DNA from: Paenibacillus sp. FJAT-29882
GTDB taxonomy: Bacteria > Bacillota > Bacilli > Bacillales > DSM-1321
Assembly: GCF_001510645.1 (NCBI RefSeq)
Contig: NZ_LMVB01000002.1
Coordinates: forward strand, 124,001 to 188,000
Reading direction: 5' to 3'
DNA length: 64,000 nucleotides
The position numbers were made by a program, and so were the translations under genes. Below, piece by piece: positions 8,188 to 16,632 of the stretch (its first letter is position 1; every line of letters begins with the position of its first letter). The notes beneath the pieces were generated by a model. That model saw only the letters and a list, made by a program, of their open reading frames with translations, was not told the DNA's origin and ran no database searches.

Positions 8188-9690
8188 TTGAAATGTTCCG
8201 TATTAGACTGGCAACAATCTATTTTGCAAACACGATTTGAGTTGGCTCGAAGGCTCTACAACACTACTCTGTCTTATGCCTTAAAGCAGCACCAATTGAT
8301 GAAAGAATCAAAAACATATCGCAAACAGCTACGTTTGTATCGAGAAACTAAATTAAAAGTAGAACGTACCACTCATAAAGAAAAGAGTCGTCTTTTAAAA
8401 AAAGAAGTAGATTTTTACACAAAAATATTGAATGATATCCGTCAATCATACGGTTTAACGGAATATGGTCTTCATGCGTTTATCAAAAAATATCAACAGA
8501 ATGTCAAAAAACACATAGACAGCAATACCTCTCAAAAAATTGCCTCTACCGTCTGGAAAGCGATGAAAATGGTACTCTTTCAAGGGAAAAAAGCTCATTT
8601 TAAAAAGTATGGATCCCTGACTTCTCTTGAAGGGAAAACCAATAAATCAGGCATTCGCTTTAAAAATAACGAAATACATTGGAATGGACTCGTTCTACCT
8701 GTACTCATTCGAAAGAAGGATCTGTTTGTAGAAGAATCCCTTGCTTGCCACAAAATTAAGTATTGTCGTCTTGTTAAAAAGGGGATTCGTGGCAAAGATA
8801 CCTATTATGTACAATTAGTCATGGATGGGATTCCTCCTGTAAAAAGGATCAATTCGACAGGAGGCTTTCGCCATAAAGAAACACCACCAAATCGTGTAGG
8901 AATAGATATCGGCACTTCGACTGTTGCGGTGTCTTCTGAAACAGAGGTATGGATTCAACCACTCGCCCCAAAGATTCCGCAATTGGACAAAGAAAAGAGA
9001 CGATTACTACGAAAATTGGATCGCAGTCGCCGAAGCAACAACCCAAACAACTTCCATCCTGATGGAATAGTAAAAAGAGGGATTCAATTAACATGGACTC
9101 GTAGTAATCACTATCTCAAAACTCTTTATCAAGTAAAAGAGTTGTATCGTAAAAGAAGTGTTTATGTGAAAGAACAACATTCTCAACTAGCCAATCGCAT
9201 TTTATCTTGTGGGGATGAAGTGTATGTGGAAACCATGAACTTTAAAGCGTTAGCCAAACGAACAAAAGAAACAAAGAAAAATCAAAAGGGAAAATTTCAA
9301 CGGAAAATGCGATTCGGCAAGAGTATTGGCTCTTATGCACCTGCTAGGCTTGTTGACATCATCCATCAGAAATTGACATACACCCATAATCAAATTCATA
9401 AAGTCAACACCAGAACCTTTAAAGCAAGTCAATACAATCATGTAACAGACAGCTATCAAAAGAAAAAACTTCATCAACGATGGACATGGATCGGAAAACA
9501 TCTCGTTCAGCGAGATTTGTATAGTGCCTTTTTATTGATGAATAGCGAAATGAACGTCCAACAAACCAACCGAGAATTATGCTTTCAAACCTTTCAAAGA
9601 TTTGTAGCGTTACACAATCAAGAAATGGAACGATTAAAACAAAACAAAGAAAAGTTGCCAAGTAGTATCGGAATCAAAAAAAGTAGGTAA
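8188..9690 (+). CDS. tnpB: TnpB-family RNA-guided endonuclease, zinc-finger-less variant
   Basis: About 500 residues. RuvC motif I is VGIDIGTSTVAVS (D240), motif II VYVETMNF (E348) and motif III QRDLYSAFLL (D443), so the three acidic residues are present. The CxxC...CxxC zinc finger normally inserted between motifs II and III is absent; that segment reads SQYNHVTDSYQKKK. In characterised TnpBs this protein uses an omega RNA from the element's right end to cut DNA. Homology-like sequence (AKSTKDSFVLELK) extends upstream of TTG 8188, and the only ribosome binding site points to an ATC codon at 8152, so the true start is uncertain. Confidence 0.8.
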   Translation: MKCSVLDWQQSILQTRFELARRLYNTTLSYALKQHQLMKESKTYRKQLRLYRETKLKVERTTHKEKSRLLKKEVDFYTKILNDIRQSYGLTEYGLHAFIKKYQQNVKKHIDSNTSQKIASTVWKAMKMVLFQGKKAHFKKYGSLTSLEGKTNKSGIRFKNNEIHWNGLVLPVLIRKKDLFVEESLACHKIKYCRLVKKGIRGKDTYYVQLVMDGIPPVKRINSTGGFRHKETPPNRVGIDIGTSTVAVSSETEVWIQPLAPKIPQLDKEKRRLLRKLDRSRRSNNPNNFHPDGIVKRGIQLTWTRSNHYLKTLYQVKELYRKRSVYVKEQHSQLANRILSCGDEVYVETMNFKALAKRTKETKKNQKGKFQRKMRFGKSIGSYAPARLVDIIHQKLTYTHNQIHKVNTRTFKASQYNHVTDSYQKKKLHQRWTWIGKHLVQRDLYSAFLLMNSEMNVQQTNRELCFQTFQRFVALHNQEMERLKQNKEKLPSSIGIKKSR

Positions 9691-9942
9691 GGAGTCCTTC
9701 CTTCGTAGGTGGAGCTACCCGCCTTCGTTAAAAGTGTTCGCTAACACAACAATGGTTGTGTAGAACATAAAGTCTCATGGAACAGAAGAGTAATCAAAGA
9801 TGTTGTACACAGAGATCCATTTTCGTAAAAAAAGAAAGGCAATGTGCCTTTCATCTATGTATGAAGATGACCTGTGGAGAGCTTTGTAAGGCTTCTATTA
9901 AGTATATGAGAACCCCACTTCTTTAGAGGTGGGAGTAGTCAG
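9691..9942 (+). ncRNA. Candidate omega RNA / right end of the tnpB element
   Basis: About 250 nt between the tnpB stop and the right-end hairpin. It contains the stem GAAAGGCA-atg-TGCCTTTC (about 9833-9851) and the terminal CCCCAC...GTGGG hairpin. In IS605-type elements the omega RNA lies at the 3' end of tnpB and the guide is read from bases just past the right end, here from about 9943. Structure was judged by eye only. Confidence 0.45.
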
Positions 9943-10008
9943 ATATATCTACTATGAACGATACATCTAGAGTTGATGAAAATGTACTTATACCTATTCA
10001 GACAAAAT

Positions 10009-10026
10009 CTAGCTAAAAATAGCTAG
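10009..10026 (-). terminator. Terminator of the SDR/lipocalin operon
   Basis: CTAGCTA (10009-10015) pairs with TAGCTAG (10020-10026). On the minus strand the stem is followed by ATTTTG. It lies 12 bp past the stop of the SDR gene. Confidence 0.6.
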
Positions 10027-10037
10027 GTACAAGCAAA

Positions 10038-10799
10038 TTAAATCCCGCCTGTAACCCCGATTCCTTCCCCCGTAATTGCAGCTGCACCGTCTGAAGCTAA
10101 GAAAACAGCTGTAGCACCAATTTCAGAAGGCTCAAGTAAACGTTTCATCCATTGTTTACCCAGGATATGGTGATTTAGTGCTTCTTCTACAGTTGTACCA
10201 TCCTGTGCTGCTAGTTTTGGTAATTGTTTTTCGATTAATTCTGTACGTACTGGTCCAGGCATAATCGTATTACATGTGATGCCATCTTGTGCCGTTTCTA
10301 GTGCCGTTACTTGAGTAAATCCTACTTGGCCATATTTAGCAGCGCAATAAGCGGATTTATAAGCATCAGGCACTCTGCCATGTGCAGACGAGATATTAAT
10401 AATCCGTCCTTTTTGTTGTTTTTTCATAGTAGGAAGAACATGTTTCGTCATTAAAAATGTTCCAGTCAAAATAATGTTGATTAAAAGATTCCATTTCTCT
10501 AAAGGGAAATCTTCTACTGGAGAAATATGTTGCAGGCCTGCATTATTAACTAATACATCTACAGTTCCTCGTTCAGCAATGATTTGATCAATAGCAGTTT
10601 TCACATTCTCTTCGTTTGCAACATCAACTTTATATCCCTTTGCATTTCCTAGCTTTGTTGCTGCACTTTCTGCTGCTTCTAAATTTAAATCCAAGATCGC
10701 TACAAAGTCCCCATTATTTATGAAAGATTCTGCAATGGCATAGCCAATCCCTTGTGCTGCTCCTGTTACGAGTACTGTACGTTCTTTTTGTGTTGTCAT
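10038..10799 (-). CDS. Short-chain dehydrogenase, 3-hydroxybutyrate dehydrogenase type
   Basis: 253 residues, classical SDR fold. The NAD(P) loop is TGAAQGIG (12-19), the structural motif NNAG follows DVLV (about 85-88), and the catalytic triad is S138, Y151 and K155 (YCAAK). The N-terminal and substrate-loop sequence fits D-3-hydroxybutyrate dehydrogenases, which interconvert 3-hydroxybutyrate and acetoacetate, but exact substrate is not provable here. A GGAGG site is 9 nt before the ATG. It lies 32 bp downstream of the lipocalin-like gene, as second gene of an operon facing away from lysR. Confidence 0.85.
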   Translation of the reverse strand: MTTQKERTVLVTGAAQGIGYAIAESFINNGDFVAILDLNLEAAESAATKLGNAKGYKVDVANEENVKTAIDQIIAERGTVDVLVNNAGLQHISPVEDFPLEKWNLLINIILTGTFLMTKHVLPTMKKQQKGRIINISSAHGRVPDAYKSAYCAAKYGQVGFTQVTALETAQDGITCNTIMPGPVRTELIEKQLPKLAAQDGTTVEEALNHHILGKQWMKRLLEPSEIGATAVFLASDGAAAITGEGIGVTGGI

Positions 10800-10831
10800 G
10801 ATTCTTATCCTCCATTGTTTAAATAGACTGC

Positions 10832-11269
10832 TTAAACTCGTTTCCAGATTAATTTCGTATTTTGTTCTTTGCCGTCCACAATAACGGGTGGGCTCGCAAT
10901 TTCAAGTAAATCCCCATTAAGTTTGACATAACGTGGTTGCGTATCGCCCAACCATGTTGGATTCATGCTAACTGACATATGATGGGTTACGATGAGGTTC
11001 TCTTCATCCACTTCATAAGGGCCACAGTAAGCAAGATAACCTTGAGCTGCAGCTGCCATCTCTTCTTTTGTTCCAGTATGTAACGCACCTGATGCATATG
11101 CCGGACGTCCTGGACTCATCATTTGTGCTGACATATACCCTTCTGGATGATACATAATAAAGCCTGTGCAATCTTCCCCCATTGGAAATGTTTTATTCCC
11201 TTCATTGTCCGTCACTTCGTATGAAACTAAACTCCAAATGCCGACTACCATTTCTTTTTTAAACGCCAT
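10832..11269 (-). CDS. Lipocalin-like domain protein
   Basis: 145 residues matching the lipocalin-like family seen beside oxidoreductases: GIWSLVSYEVTD at the N-terminus, GFIMYHPEGYMSAQM at about 36-50, and GPYEVDEENLIVTHHMSVSMNP further on. No signal peptide. Probably a small beta-barrel ligand-binding or isomerase-type protein. First gene of an operon with the SDR and divergent from the LysR gene, the arrangement in which a LysR regulator usually controls the neighbouring operon. Confidence 0.75.
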   Translation of the reverse strand: MAFKKEMVVGIWSLVSYEVTDNEGNKTFPMGEDCTGFIMYHPEGYMSAQMMSPGRPAYASGALHTGTKEEMAAAAQGYLAYCGPYEVDEENLIVTHHMSVSMNPTWLGDTQPRYVKLNGDLLEIASPPVIVDGKEQNTKLIWKRV

Positions 11270-11464
11270 GATTGAATCTCTCCTCTTTTATATTTGCAAA
11301 AAAAGTATTTGAATTGCAAAATGAAGCAATTCTTTGCAAGACTAAAACCTCATTCCTTATTTTTACTATTGGTTTTGTAGTATAGTATAATCAATATTAA
11401 TTTATAATATAAATACATAATTTCTATAGTATATATTTGTAATACTTATAAATGAGGTAAATGA
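11270..11464. promoter_or_regulatory. Divergent promoter region of lipocalin/SDR operon and lysR
   Basis: 195 bp, extremely AT-rich from 11370 to 11450, with several TATAAT-like boxes on both strands (for example GTATAATCAATATTAATTTATAAT). A LysR T-N11-A operator is expected here, but the AT richness prevents choosing one by eye. Confidence 0.5.
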
Positions 11465-12367
11465 ATGGAAATCAGACAAATTCAATACTTTTCCGAAGTA
11501 GTCAAATATGGAAGCTTTTCAAAAGCAGCAGAACACTTGTATATTTCTCAGCCTACTATTAGTAACGTTGTAAAGGACTTAGAAAATGAATTAGGAGTAA
11601 CGTTATTGGTCCGGACAACAAGAAAGTTAGAACTTACTGATACAGGACGATTACTTTTTCAATACGGGCAACAAATTTCCCAATCCTTACAACATTTTCA
11701 CCAAGAATTGGATGATATTAAAAACGGACATAAAGGCACTGTTAAAATGGGGATTTACTCCTCAGTTGGAACGGAAATTCTTACTAGAATTATGTCAGAA
11801 TTCTACAATTTATACCCTGAAATCACCATTCAATTCGTTGAGGATGGTGCTAGTCATTTAAAAAAGGCCTTAATTAATGGCGATCTAGATGTAGTTGTTG
11901 TCGATTTACCTACTGATGAAACATTTAACTACTTTTCTTTTCTGAATGGGGATCTTCGTCTTCTCGTGCACCAAGATCATGAGCTTGCAAACAAGGAGCA
12001 AGTAAATTGGTCAGAATTACAGAATGAAAAGTTTATCATTTTTCGTGAAGGATTTACCGTTCACAACTTAATTATGAAGGAGTGCAGAAGAATAGGGTTT
12101 GAACCAAATATCATTTGTGAAACGTCCCAATGGAAGTTCATACTAGAATTGGTTTCATTTAATATGGGAATCACCATCCTCCCCCAAAGCAGTGTGAACG
12201 AAATAACGGTAAGGAATAAGGAGATAAAAGTACTGCCTCTCATTGATCAACAAGTAAATTGGCAAATTGGCATTGCTTGGCGAAAAGGAAGCTATATTTC
12301 TCTCGCAACAAGAACTTGGATCAATTTTGTAAAAGATAAACTGGAGAAAAATGAAATCGATAATTGA
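11465..12367 (+). CDS. LysR-family transcriptional regulator
   Basis: 300 residues. The N-terminal winged helix-turn-helix is canonical: QIQYFSEVVKYGSFSKAAEHLYISQPTIS in the first 33 residues, written here only as the QPTIS recognition helix and SFSKAAEHL. The effector-binding domain spans about 90-295. It likely senses a small metabolite and controls the divergent lipocalin/SDR genes. Its own start is an ATG preceded by GAGGTAA. Confidence 0.9.
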   Translation: MEIRQIQYFSEVVKYGSFSKAAEHLYISQPTISNVVKDLENELGVTLLVRTTRKLELTDTGRLLFQYGQQISQSLQHFHQELDDIKNGHKGTVKMGIYSSVGTEILTRIMSEFYNLYPEITIQFVEDGASHLKKALINGDLDVVVVDLPTDETFNYFSFLNGDLRLLVHQDHELANKEQVNWSELQNEKFIIFREGFTVHNLIMKECRRIGFEPNIICETSQWKFILELVSFNMGITILPQSSVNEITVRNKEIKVLPLIDQQVNWQIGIAWRKGSYISLATRTWINFVKDKLEKNEIDN

Positions 12368-12389
12368 ATTAAATAATGATCTCAAAGTA

Positions 12390-12434
12390 AGGCTGACTTT
12401 CATCCTATTATGAATGGTTGGCTTTTTATTGATC
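12390..12434 (+). terminator. Terminator after lysR
   Basis: AAGGCTGACTTTCAT and ATGAATGGTTGGCTTTTT form an imperfect hairpin with a T-run about 25 bp past the lysR stop. Confidence 0.5.
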
Positions 12435-12479
12435 CCAGTTTAACTTTCAAAATTGATTCATTCATCTAACAAAAACCAC

Positions 12480-12507
12480 TTGATATATTTTTTATACTTG
12501 ATATACT
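12480..12507 (+). promoter_or_regulatory. Promoter of the HxlR/SpxH-like operon
   Basis: -35 TTGATA (12480-12485), 16-bp spacer, -10 TATACT (12502-12507). Transcription would begin near 12514, which excludes upstream TTG codons as starts of the next gene. Repeated TATACTT units across the promoter could be an HxlR operator. Confidence 0.6.
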
Positions 12508-12530
12508 TAATATACAAAGAAGGTGATTTT

Positions 12531-12845
12531 ATTAATATTTGTCCTTATTTAGAATTTTCGATGCAAATATTAGGTAAGAAGTGGAACGGGTTAATTATCC
12601 ATTACTTGTCCCTTTGTCCAAATGGCACAGCTCATTTTTCTGAGATAAAAAGGGATCTTACAGATATTACGCCTAGAGCTCTTTCGCAAAAACTTTCCGA
12701 GCTTATCGAGTATGAATTAATTGAAAAAAAAGTGAAAACTGGCTCATCCGTCAGTATTTCGTATGAGTTAACAGAAAAAGGCCGCGCCTTGACAAATGCC
12801 CTCGTGCCGATCCAAGAGTGGGCACAACAGTATAAAAATCAATAA
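12531..12845 (+). CDS. HxlR-family redox-type regulator (YodB/CatR-like)
   Basis: About 104 residues, a single winged helix domain. The N-terminus has the conserved Cys used by YodB-type sensors (NICPYLEFSMQILGKKWNG), then ITPRALSQKLSELIEYELI for the recognition region. YodB-type proteins repress thiol-stress genes and respond to quinones or diamide through this Cys. The frame is open to TTG 12453, but the promoter lies inside that stretch. The only ribosome binding site (GAAGGTGAT, 12519-12527) precedes ATT codons at 12531 and 12537, so the start is non-canonical or damaged. It is followed 18 bp later by a SpxH-like gene. Confidence 0.75.
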   Translation: MNICPYLEFSMQILGKKWNGLIIHYLSLCPNGTAHFSEIKRDLTDITPRALSQKLSELIEYELIEKKVKTGSSVSISYELTEKGRALTNALVPIQEWAQQYKNQ

Positions 12846-12863
12846 AGAAATGAGGAAAATAAA

Positions 12864-13778
12864 ATGACAAAAAATAATATGATTTGTGATCTAGAAACAG
12901 GAGTATGCGGTGACCCAGGCGAAGACGCAATGGAAACGATTGATTTGAACCAATCTCAAGAAGTGATTAACCTTTATTATGTAACAGACCCTATCTGCTC
13001 TCATTGCTGGGCGCTTGAGCCAGTTTTACGAAAGTTCGAAGAGCAGTACGGACAGTATATTAAATTCCACACTGTAATGGGTGGATTACTAGAAAGTTGG
13101 GATGGCTTTGCTGACGTAGCGAATGGGATTGGTGGTCCTGCAGATGTAGCTGGTCACTGGAGAGAAGTTGGCGAACATTCCCGTATGCCGATTGACGGCT
13201 CATTATTCCTTACGAATCCGATTCAATCATCCTACCCACCTTCTCGAGTATTTAAAATCATTCAACAAAAAGATGAGAAGCTAGCTAAGACTTTCTTACG
13301 TCGCGCAAGAGAAGCGGTTTTTGCCTTTAATCAAAATATTGGCGAAGAACAAATTTTGATTAATCTTGTCAATCAAATGGGCCTTGACGGAGAATCCATC
13401 GTGAAAGAAGCAGAACTTCCAACTGGACAAAAGCTTTTAGATCAAGACTTTGCCCTTGCTAGAAGTCTTGGCGTACGCGGATTCCCAACAATCATCATGG
13501 TAAACGAAGAGAATAAAGGGGTAAAAATCGTTGGTGCACGTCCACTTGACTTCTATGTAAATGGACTAGAACAAGTTCTTGCGAAAAATCCTCAAGCACA
13601 GCCCGTTCCTGAATTAACCAAAACTCTTGAAAAAGAAGGTCTCTTGTTCTCCAAAGAAATAGAAGTTCTATATGATGTGGAACAAAGCGAAGTAAATTCT
13701 TTTTTACAAACAGAACTTTCAGCTGAAGATTATGAAAGTAAAGAAATTCTTGGAGAAGTGTATATTGAAAAAAGATGA
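12864..13778 (+). CDS. DsbA-family thioredoxin-fold protein, SpxH/YjbH-like
   Basis: 304 residues. The active-site-like motif is DPICSHCWALEP at about residues 44-55, with a helical insertion to about 170 and the cis-Pro region RGFPTIIM at about 205. The DPxCxxCW-LEP arrangement resembles SpxH (YjbH), the adaptor that feeds Spx to ClpXP, and FrnE-like oxidoreductases. The N-terminus has two further cysteines (residues 8 and 15). Same operon as the HxlR gene, so a thiol-stress role is likely; adaptor function is inference. Confidence 0.75.
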   Translation: MTKNNMICDLETGVCGDPGEDAMETIDLNQSQEVINLYYVTDPICSHCWALEPVLRKFEEQYGQYIKFHTVMGGLLESWDGFADVANGIGGPADVAGHWREVGEHSRMPIDGSLFLTNPIQSSYPPSRVFKIIQQKDEKLAKTFLRRAREAVFAFNQNIGEEQILINLVNQMGLDGESIVKEAELPTGQKLLDQDFALARSLGVRGFPTIIMVNEENKGVKIVGARPLDFYVNGLEQVLAKNPQAQPVPELTKTLEKEGLLFSKEIEVLYDVEQSEVNSFLQTELSAEDYESKEILGEVYIEKR

Positions 13779-13830
13779 GGTTGGCATATCTAGTAAAATG
13801 TTCAACTATTAATGATTAGCATACCAAAAG

Positions 13831-13874
13831 AAAGAGCGTGTTTTGATAACAATCATCATCAAAATACGCTCTTT
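13831..13874. terminator. Bidirectional terminator between spxH-like and guanine deaminase genes
   Basis: A 17-bp stem: AAAGAGCGTGTTTTGAT (13831-13847) pairs with ATCAAAATACGCTCTTT (13858-13874), one wobble. It serves the two convergent genes. Confidence 0.9.
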
Positions 13875-13942
13875 TGATTCAGTGAGAACACTCTTTTATA
13901 ATAATGTTTGATCATTCTTGCAAAACCCACATTTCTCCAACA

Positions 13943-14395
13943 TCATGATTGCTCTTTCCAAAGCTTCATTGGATTTTCTTGCCCTGCTTTCAACGGCATT
14001 TGTATCATCGAAAGTGCGCGTTCTGCTTTTGTTTTTTGTAAGTCATCATATATATCTTTTGATTTCCCTAATCCCACTTCAACCGCATTCTCAACTGATG
14101 CACAATAAAAAACCTTTTCGATTCCAGCAAAGTACATGGCTGATAAACACATCGGACAAGGCTCCCCACTTGCATACATTGTATAACCTGATAGATCATT
14201 CGTTTGTACTTGCTCTTGCACGCGCCGGATAGCAAGTAATTCCGCATGCCCGCTAACATCATACGCTTTGTGCAGTTCATTCACGCCTTCAGCTACAACC
14301 TTGTTATTTTTGACAAGTACTGCACCAAAAGGTTGACCACCACAACGAACATTTTCAATCGCTAGTTCTACTGCTCGTTCCATGAATTTGTCCAT
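13943..14395 (-). CDS. guaD: Guanine deaminase (CMP/dCMP-type zinc deaminase)
   Basis: 150 residues, cytidine-deaminase fold. The zinc site is HAE (H50, E52) plus PCPMC (C80, C83), and the GGQPFGAVLV strand and the C-terminal NPMKLW match the Bacillus guanine deaminase family, which converts guanine to xanthine. The frame is open to 14461, but GGAGG at 14404-14408 places the start at ATG 14395. Single gene with a terminator downstream. A different nucleobase deaminase in the same family cannot be excluded. Confidence 0.85.
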   Translation of the reverse strand: MDKFMERAVELAIENVRCGGQPFGAVLVKNNKVVAEGVNELHKAYDVSGHAELLAIRRVQEQVQTNDLSGYTMYASGEPCPMCLSAMYFAGIEKVFYCASVENAVEVGLGKSKDIYDDLQKTKAERALSMIQMPLKAGQENPMKLWKEQS

Positions 14396-14480
14396 TTTAA
14401 AAACCTCCTTTAATATTCTTTTTAAGGGGTAAAGAAATGAATCGAGGAAAAAGGTCCACATATGAATAAATTCCCAATTT

Positions 14481-14742
14481 TCACAACTTATCTTTTTCCA
14501 TTTCCTTTAGCTTCCGATAAAACGCTGCCTGACTGAGCCTTGTAATTATACAAATCTCCTTAACAGTTTTATCTGATTTTTCGTACTTCAAGGGCATGGT
14601 TCATTCCTGGATGTTTATTTGTATATTTTTTTACCCTTCCTCGATTTTCCCTTTTGTTTGGCTATTTTAATTCCTGAAAGCTACTTTTCTTTAATCTAGG
14701 TATTGTTCTTGAATACTTACCCCGAGCATATCCATAGATCAT
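14481..14742 (-). pseudogene. Serine resolvase relic, internally deleted and frameshifted
   Basis: The minus strand opens with ATG at 14742 after an AAGGA site and reads MIYGYAR, the resolvase N-terminus, then jumps to C-terminal pieces. These read GIKIAKQKGKSRKGKK, KKYTNKHPGMNHALE and finally KTVKEICIITRLSQAAFYRKL, the helix-turn-helix end. The pieces are in different frames with stops between, and the catalytic core is missing. It is a dead remnant of a Tn3/invertase-type recombinase. Confidence 0.8.
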
Positions 14743-15260
14743 TTTTCTTCCTTTTTTAATATGTATTTTTGATAGGTGCTATTGAGGATCTATTAAGCTA
14801 ACAATATCAAGGAATCAAAAACTTATCAATTGAGTGTATTCTATTACTAATGAATAGACTGATCAGTTTTTACCGTTTAGCCCATACATAATTAACTTAC
14901 AAAAGAATAAGAACCCTATTATTAAATAACTATAACAGAAGAATGAGCTACACAATTGACCAACGATTACAATTACCTAAACGAATGTAACCGTTACGTA
15001 GGATAATTTTGGAGATAATCATCCTATTTCTCTATTTTCTACGATACAATTATTGATTAGTGTTATTAGTTAAATTACTAAACCCTTTACATCTCTAGAT
15101 CCACACTTTTTGCTCCGTAATCTGGAACACGACTCACATGCTCTCTATGACATTTTGATCCCGAATCCTGCTGATATTTACCTTTTTGTTTCTCATTAAT
15201 TTTAAGCTTGTTGATGCGACAATGACATTATCTCCATACTCTATAACCTCAATAAGTGTA
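14743..15260. other. Gene-poor stretch
   Basis: 518 bp, AT-rich, without a convincing gene. A minus-strand reading at about 15120-15250 (IEVIEYGDNVIVAST..., ending MRNKKVNISRIRDQNVIESM) is open for about 40 codons but has no start signal or recognisable family, so it may be another relic. Confidence 0.4.
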
Positions 15261-15292
15261 GAAGGCCGAGCATCTAACACTGCTCGGCCTTC
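15261..15292. terminator. Strong hairpin terminator
   Basis: GAAGGCCGAGCA (15261-15272) pairs perfectly with TGCTCGGCCTTC (15281-15292), 12 bp with an 8-nt loop. It lies 8 bp past the stop of the small minus-strand gene at 15300. Confidence 0.75.
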
Positions 15293-15299
15293 TTATTCC

Positions 15300-15473
15300 C
15301 TAACGACGATGCTCTACAAGGTCTATTACGCCCAATACTACGTGTGCTAAACCGAAACCAAAAATGGTATTTGCAATCATTTTGTTTGATCCACGATTTT
15401 GTTTCATTACGTAACCTGTAGTCGTTACAACAGATCCTAATGCAGTTGGTATTAGACCTTCACGAATATTCAT
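15300..15473 (-). CDS. Small membrane protein, unknown function
   Basis: 57 residues: MNIREGLIPTALGSVVTTTG at the N-terminus, a charged KQNRGSNK loop (24-31), and a second hydrophobic stretch MIANTIFGFGLAHVVLGVID (32-51). Two short membrane segments are likely. GGGGG 8 nt before the ATG and a strong terminator support it as a real gene. Small proteins with this start occur in Bacillus genomes, but no function is known to me. Confidence 0.65.
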   Translation of the reverse strand: MNIREGLIPTALGSVVTTTGYVMKQNRGSNKMIANTIFGFGLAHVVLGVIDLVEHRR

Positions 15474-15603
15474 AGTAAAATCCCCCTACATCGCAGTTAG
15501 TTGGTGTATATTCACCATCTTTATTGTTACCTTTATAAGTAGAAATATGCTATTCCAAAAAGTTCAATGATATATTAACAAATCTAGTATTTAATGGTAT
15601 TCT

Positions 15604-16632
15604 TCATGTGAAATATTCTAATTTAGCATTTGGGAAAAATTTTTCCATATAGGTGTATAGATGTTTTTTCATGTCCTCTTCTTCCTCTTTTTGATAAATA
15701 TATTTTCCTATTCCATATTTCCCCCACTTGTACCTTCTTTTCTCTTCAATTAACTCTAATTTTGTCATGGGGTAGTTTTTTTCGATTACTCTCTTAGCTG
15801 GCTTAGTAAATCGATGCTGAATAAACTCAAATGTTAGATCTTTTTTAGCTTCTAAAGGCAATTCCTCATTCAAACGCTCAAACATACGATAGTATCCATC
15901 CTCCCACCCTTCATGAAGATAAATGGGTGCTACTATAAACCCGAGTGGATATCCGGCTCTTGCAACTTTTCCTGCAGCCTCAATTCTTTTTACTAGAGGA
16001 GAAGTCCCTGGCTCAAAGTTCTTAATCACATAATCAGCGTTAACACTAAATCGAAACCTTGTATTTCCATTATGTTTAGCATCAAGTAAGTGATCTACAT
16101 GATGAAATTTTGTTACAAACCTTAATTTTCCATGTTCTGATTCACCAAAATGTTCAATCGCCCGTTTTAACGTATGGGTTAAATGATCAATCCCAACAAT
16201 ATCAGATGTACAGGATGCTTCAAACCTAGTCAGTTCGGGCGCGCGTTCCTCCATATATTTGTCGGCAGCTTCCAGGATTTCCTCGACATTAACATACGTA
16301 CGGATATATGGCTTGCTCCCCATCGTAGTTTGTAAATAGCAATAATGACAATGACCCATACAGCCTGTTGCAAAAGGGATAGCATACTCTGCTGATGGCT
16401 TTGATGTGTCAAATTTAAGCGTTTTTCTAATTCCAACTACTAACGTGGATTTTGCTACTCGATATCTTTGAAAATCATTTTCTCCTGGGAGATTCCTTAC
16501 TTGATTATGGGAAGTCGTATATCGTATTTCAACATCCATTTTTTCAAATTTTTCTTTAAGCTCTCTTCCTAATGGATAATCTAACGCATTGGGCTCAAAA
16601 TATACGAGCTTAGGTGTAAATGGCATATTCAT
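15604..16632 (-). CDS. splB: Spore photoproduct lyase
   Basis: 342 residues. A radical-SAM enzyme that reverses the 5-thyminyl-dihydrothymine spore photoproduct in germinating spores. The radical-SAM cluster motif CxxxCxxC appears as CMGHCHYC (about residues 91-98), and the H-atom donor Cys is in SCTSDIVG. The C-terminal YGIGKYIYQKEE region is typical. Its ATG overlaps the splA stop by 4 nt, giving the conserved splAB operon. Presence implies a spore-former. Confidence 0.97.
   Translation of the reverse strand: MNMPFTPKLVYFEPNALDYPLGRELKEKFEKMDVEIRYTTSHNQVRNLPGENDFQRYRVAKSTLVVGIRKTLKFDTSKPSAEYAIPFATGCMGHCHYCYLQTTMGSKPYIRTYVNVEEILEAADKYMEERAPELTRFEASCTSDIVGIDHLTHTLKRAIEHFGESEHGKLRFVTKFHHVDHLLDAKHNGNTRFRFSVNADYVIKNFEPGTSPLVKRIEAAGKVARAGYPLGFIVAPIYLHEGWEDGYYRMFERLNEELPLEAKKDLTFEFIQHRFTKPAKRVIEKNYPMTKLELIEEKRRYKWGKYGIGKYIYQKEEEEDMKKHLYTYMEKFFPNAKLEYFT

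Larger units (their letters stand above)
8041..9942 (+). mobile_element. IS200/IS605-type element with tnpB only
   Basis: The right end is an IS605-like hairpin: CCCCAC at 9913-9918 pairs with GTGGG at 9929-9933, followed by AGTAGTC. The left end carries a related CCCACTTCTTTAGGTG motif at about 8050. Between them are a promoter, one tnpB gene and a structured 3' tail. No Y1 transposase gene (tnpA) is present, so mobility would need one in trans. Ends are estimated from the hairpins, not from an empty-site comparison. Confidence 0.65.

Noticed and set aside
13908-14232. Overlapping plus-strand frames at the 3' side of the guanine deaminase gene
   Set aside because: They are antisense to a zinc-deaminase gene with intact motifs and have no ribosome binding sites.
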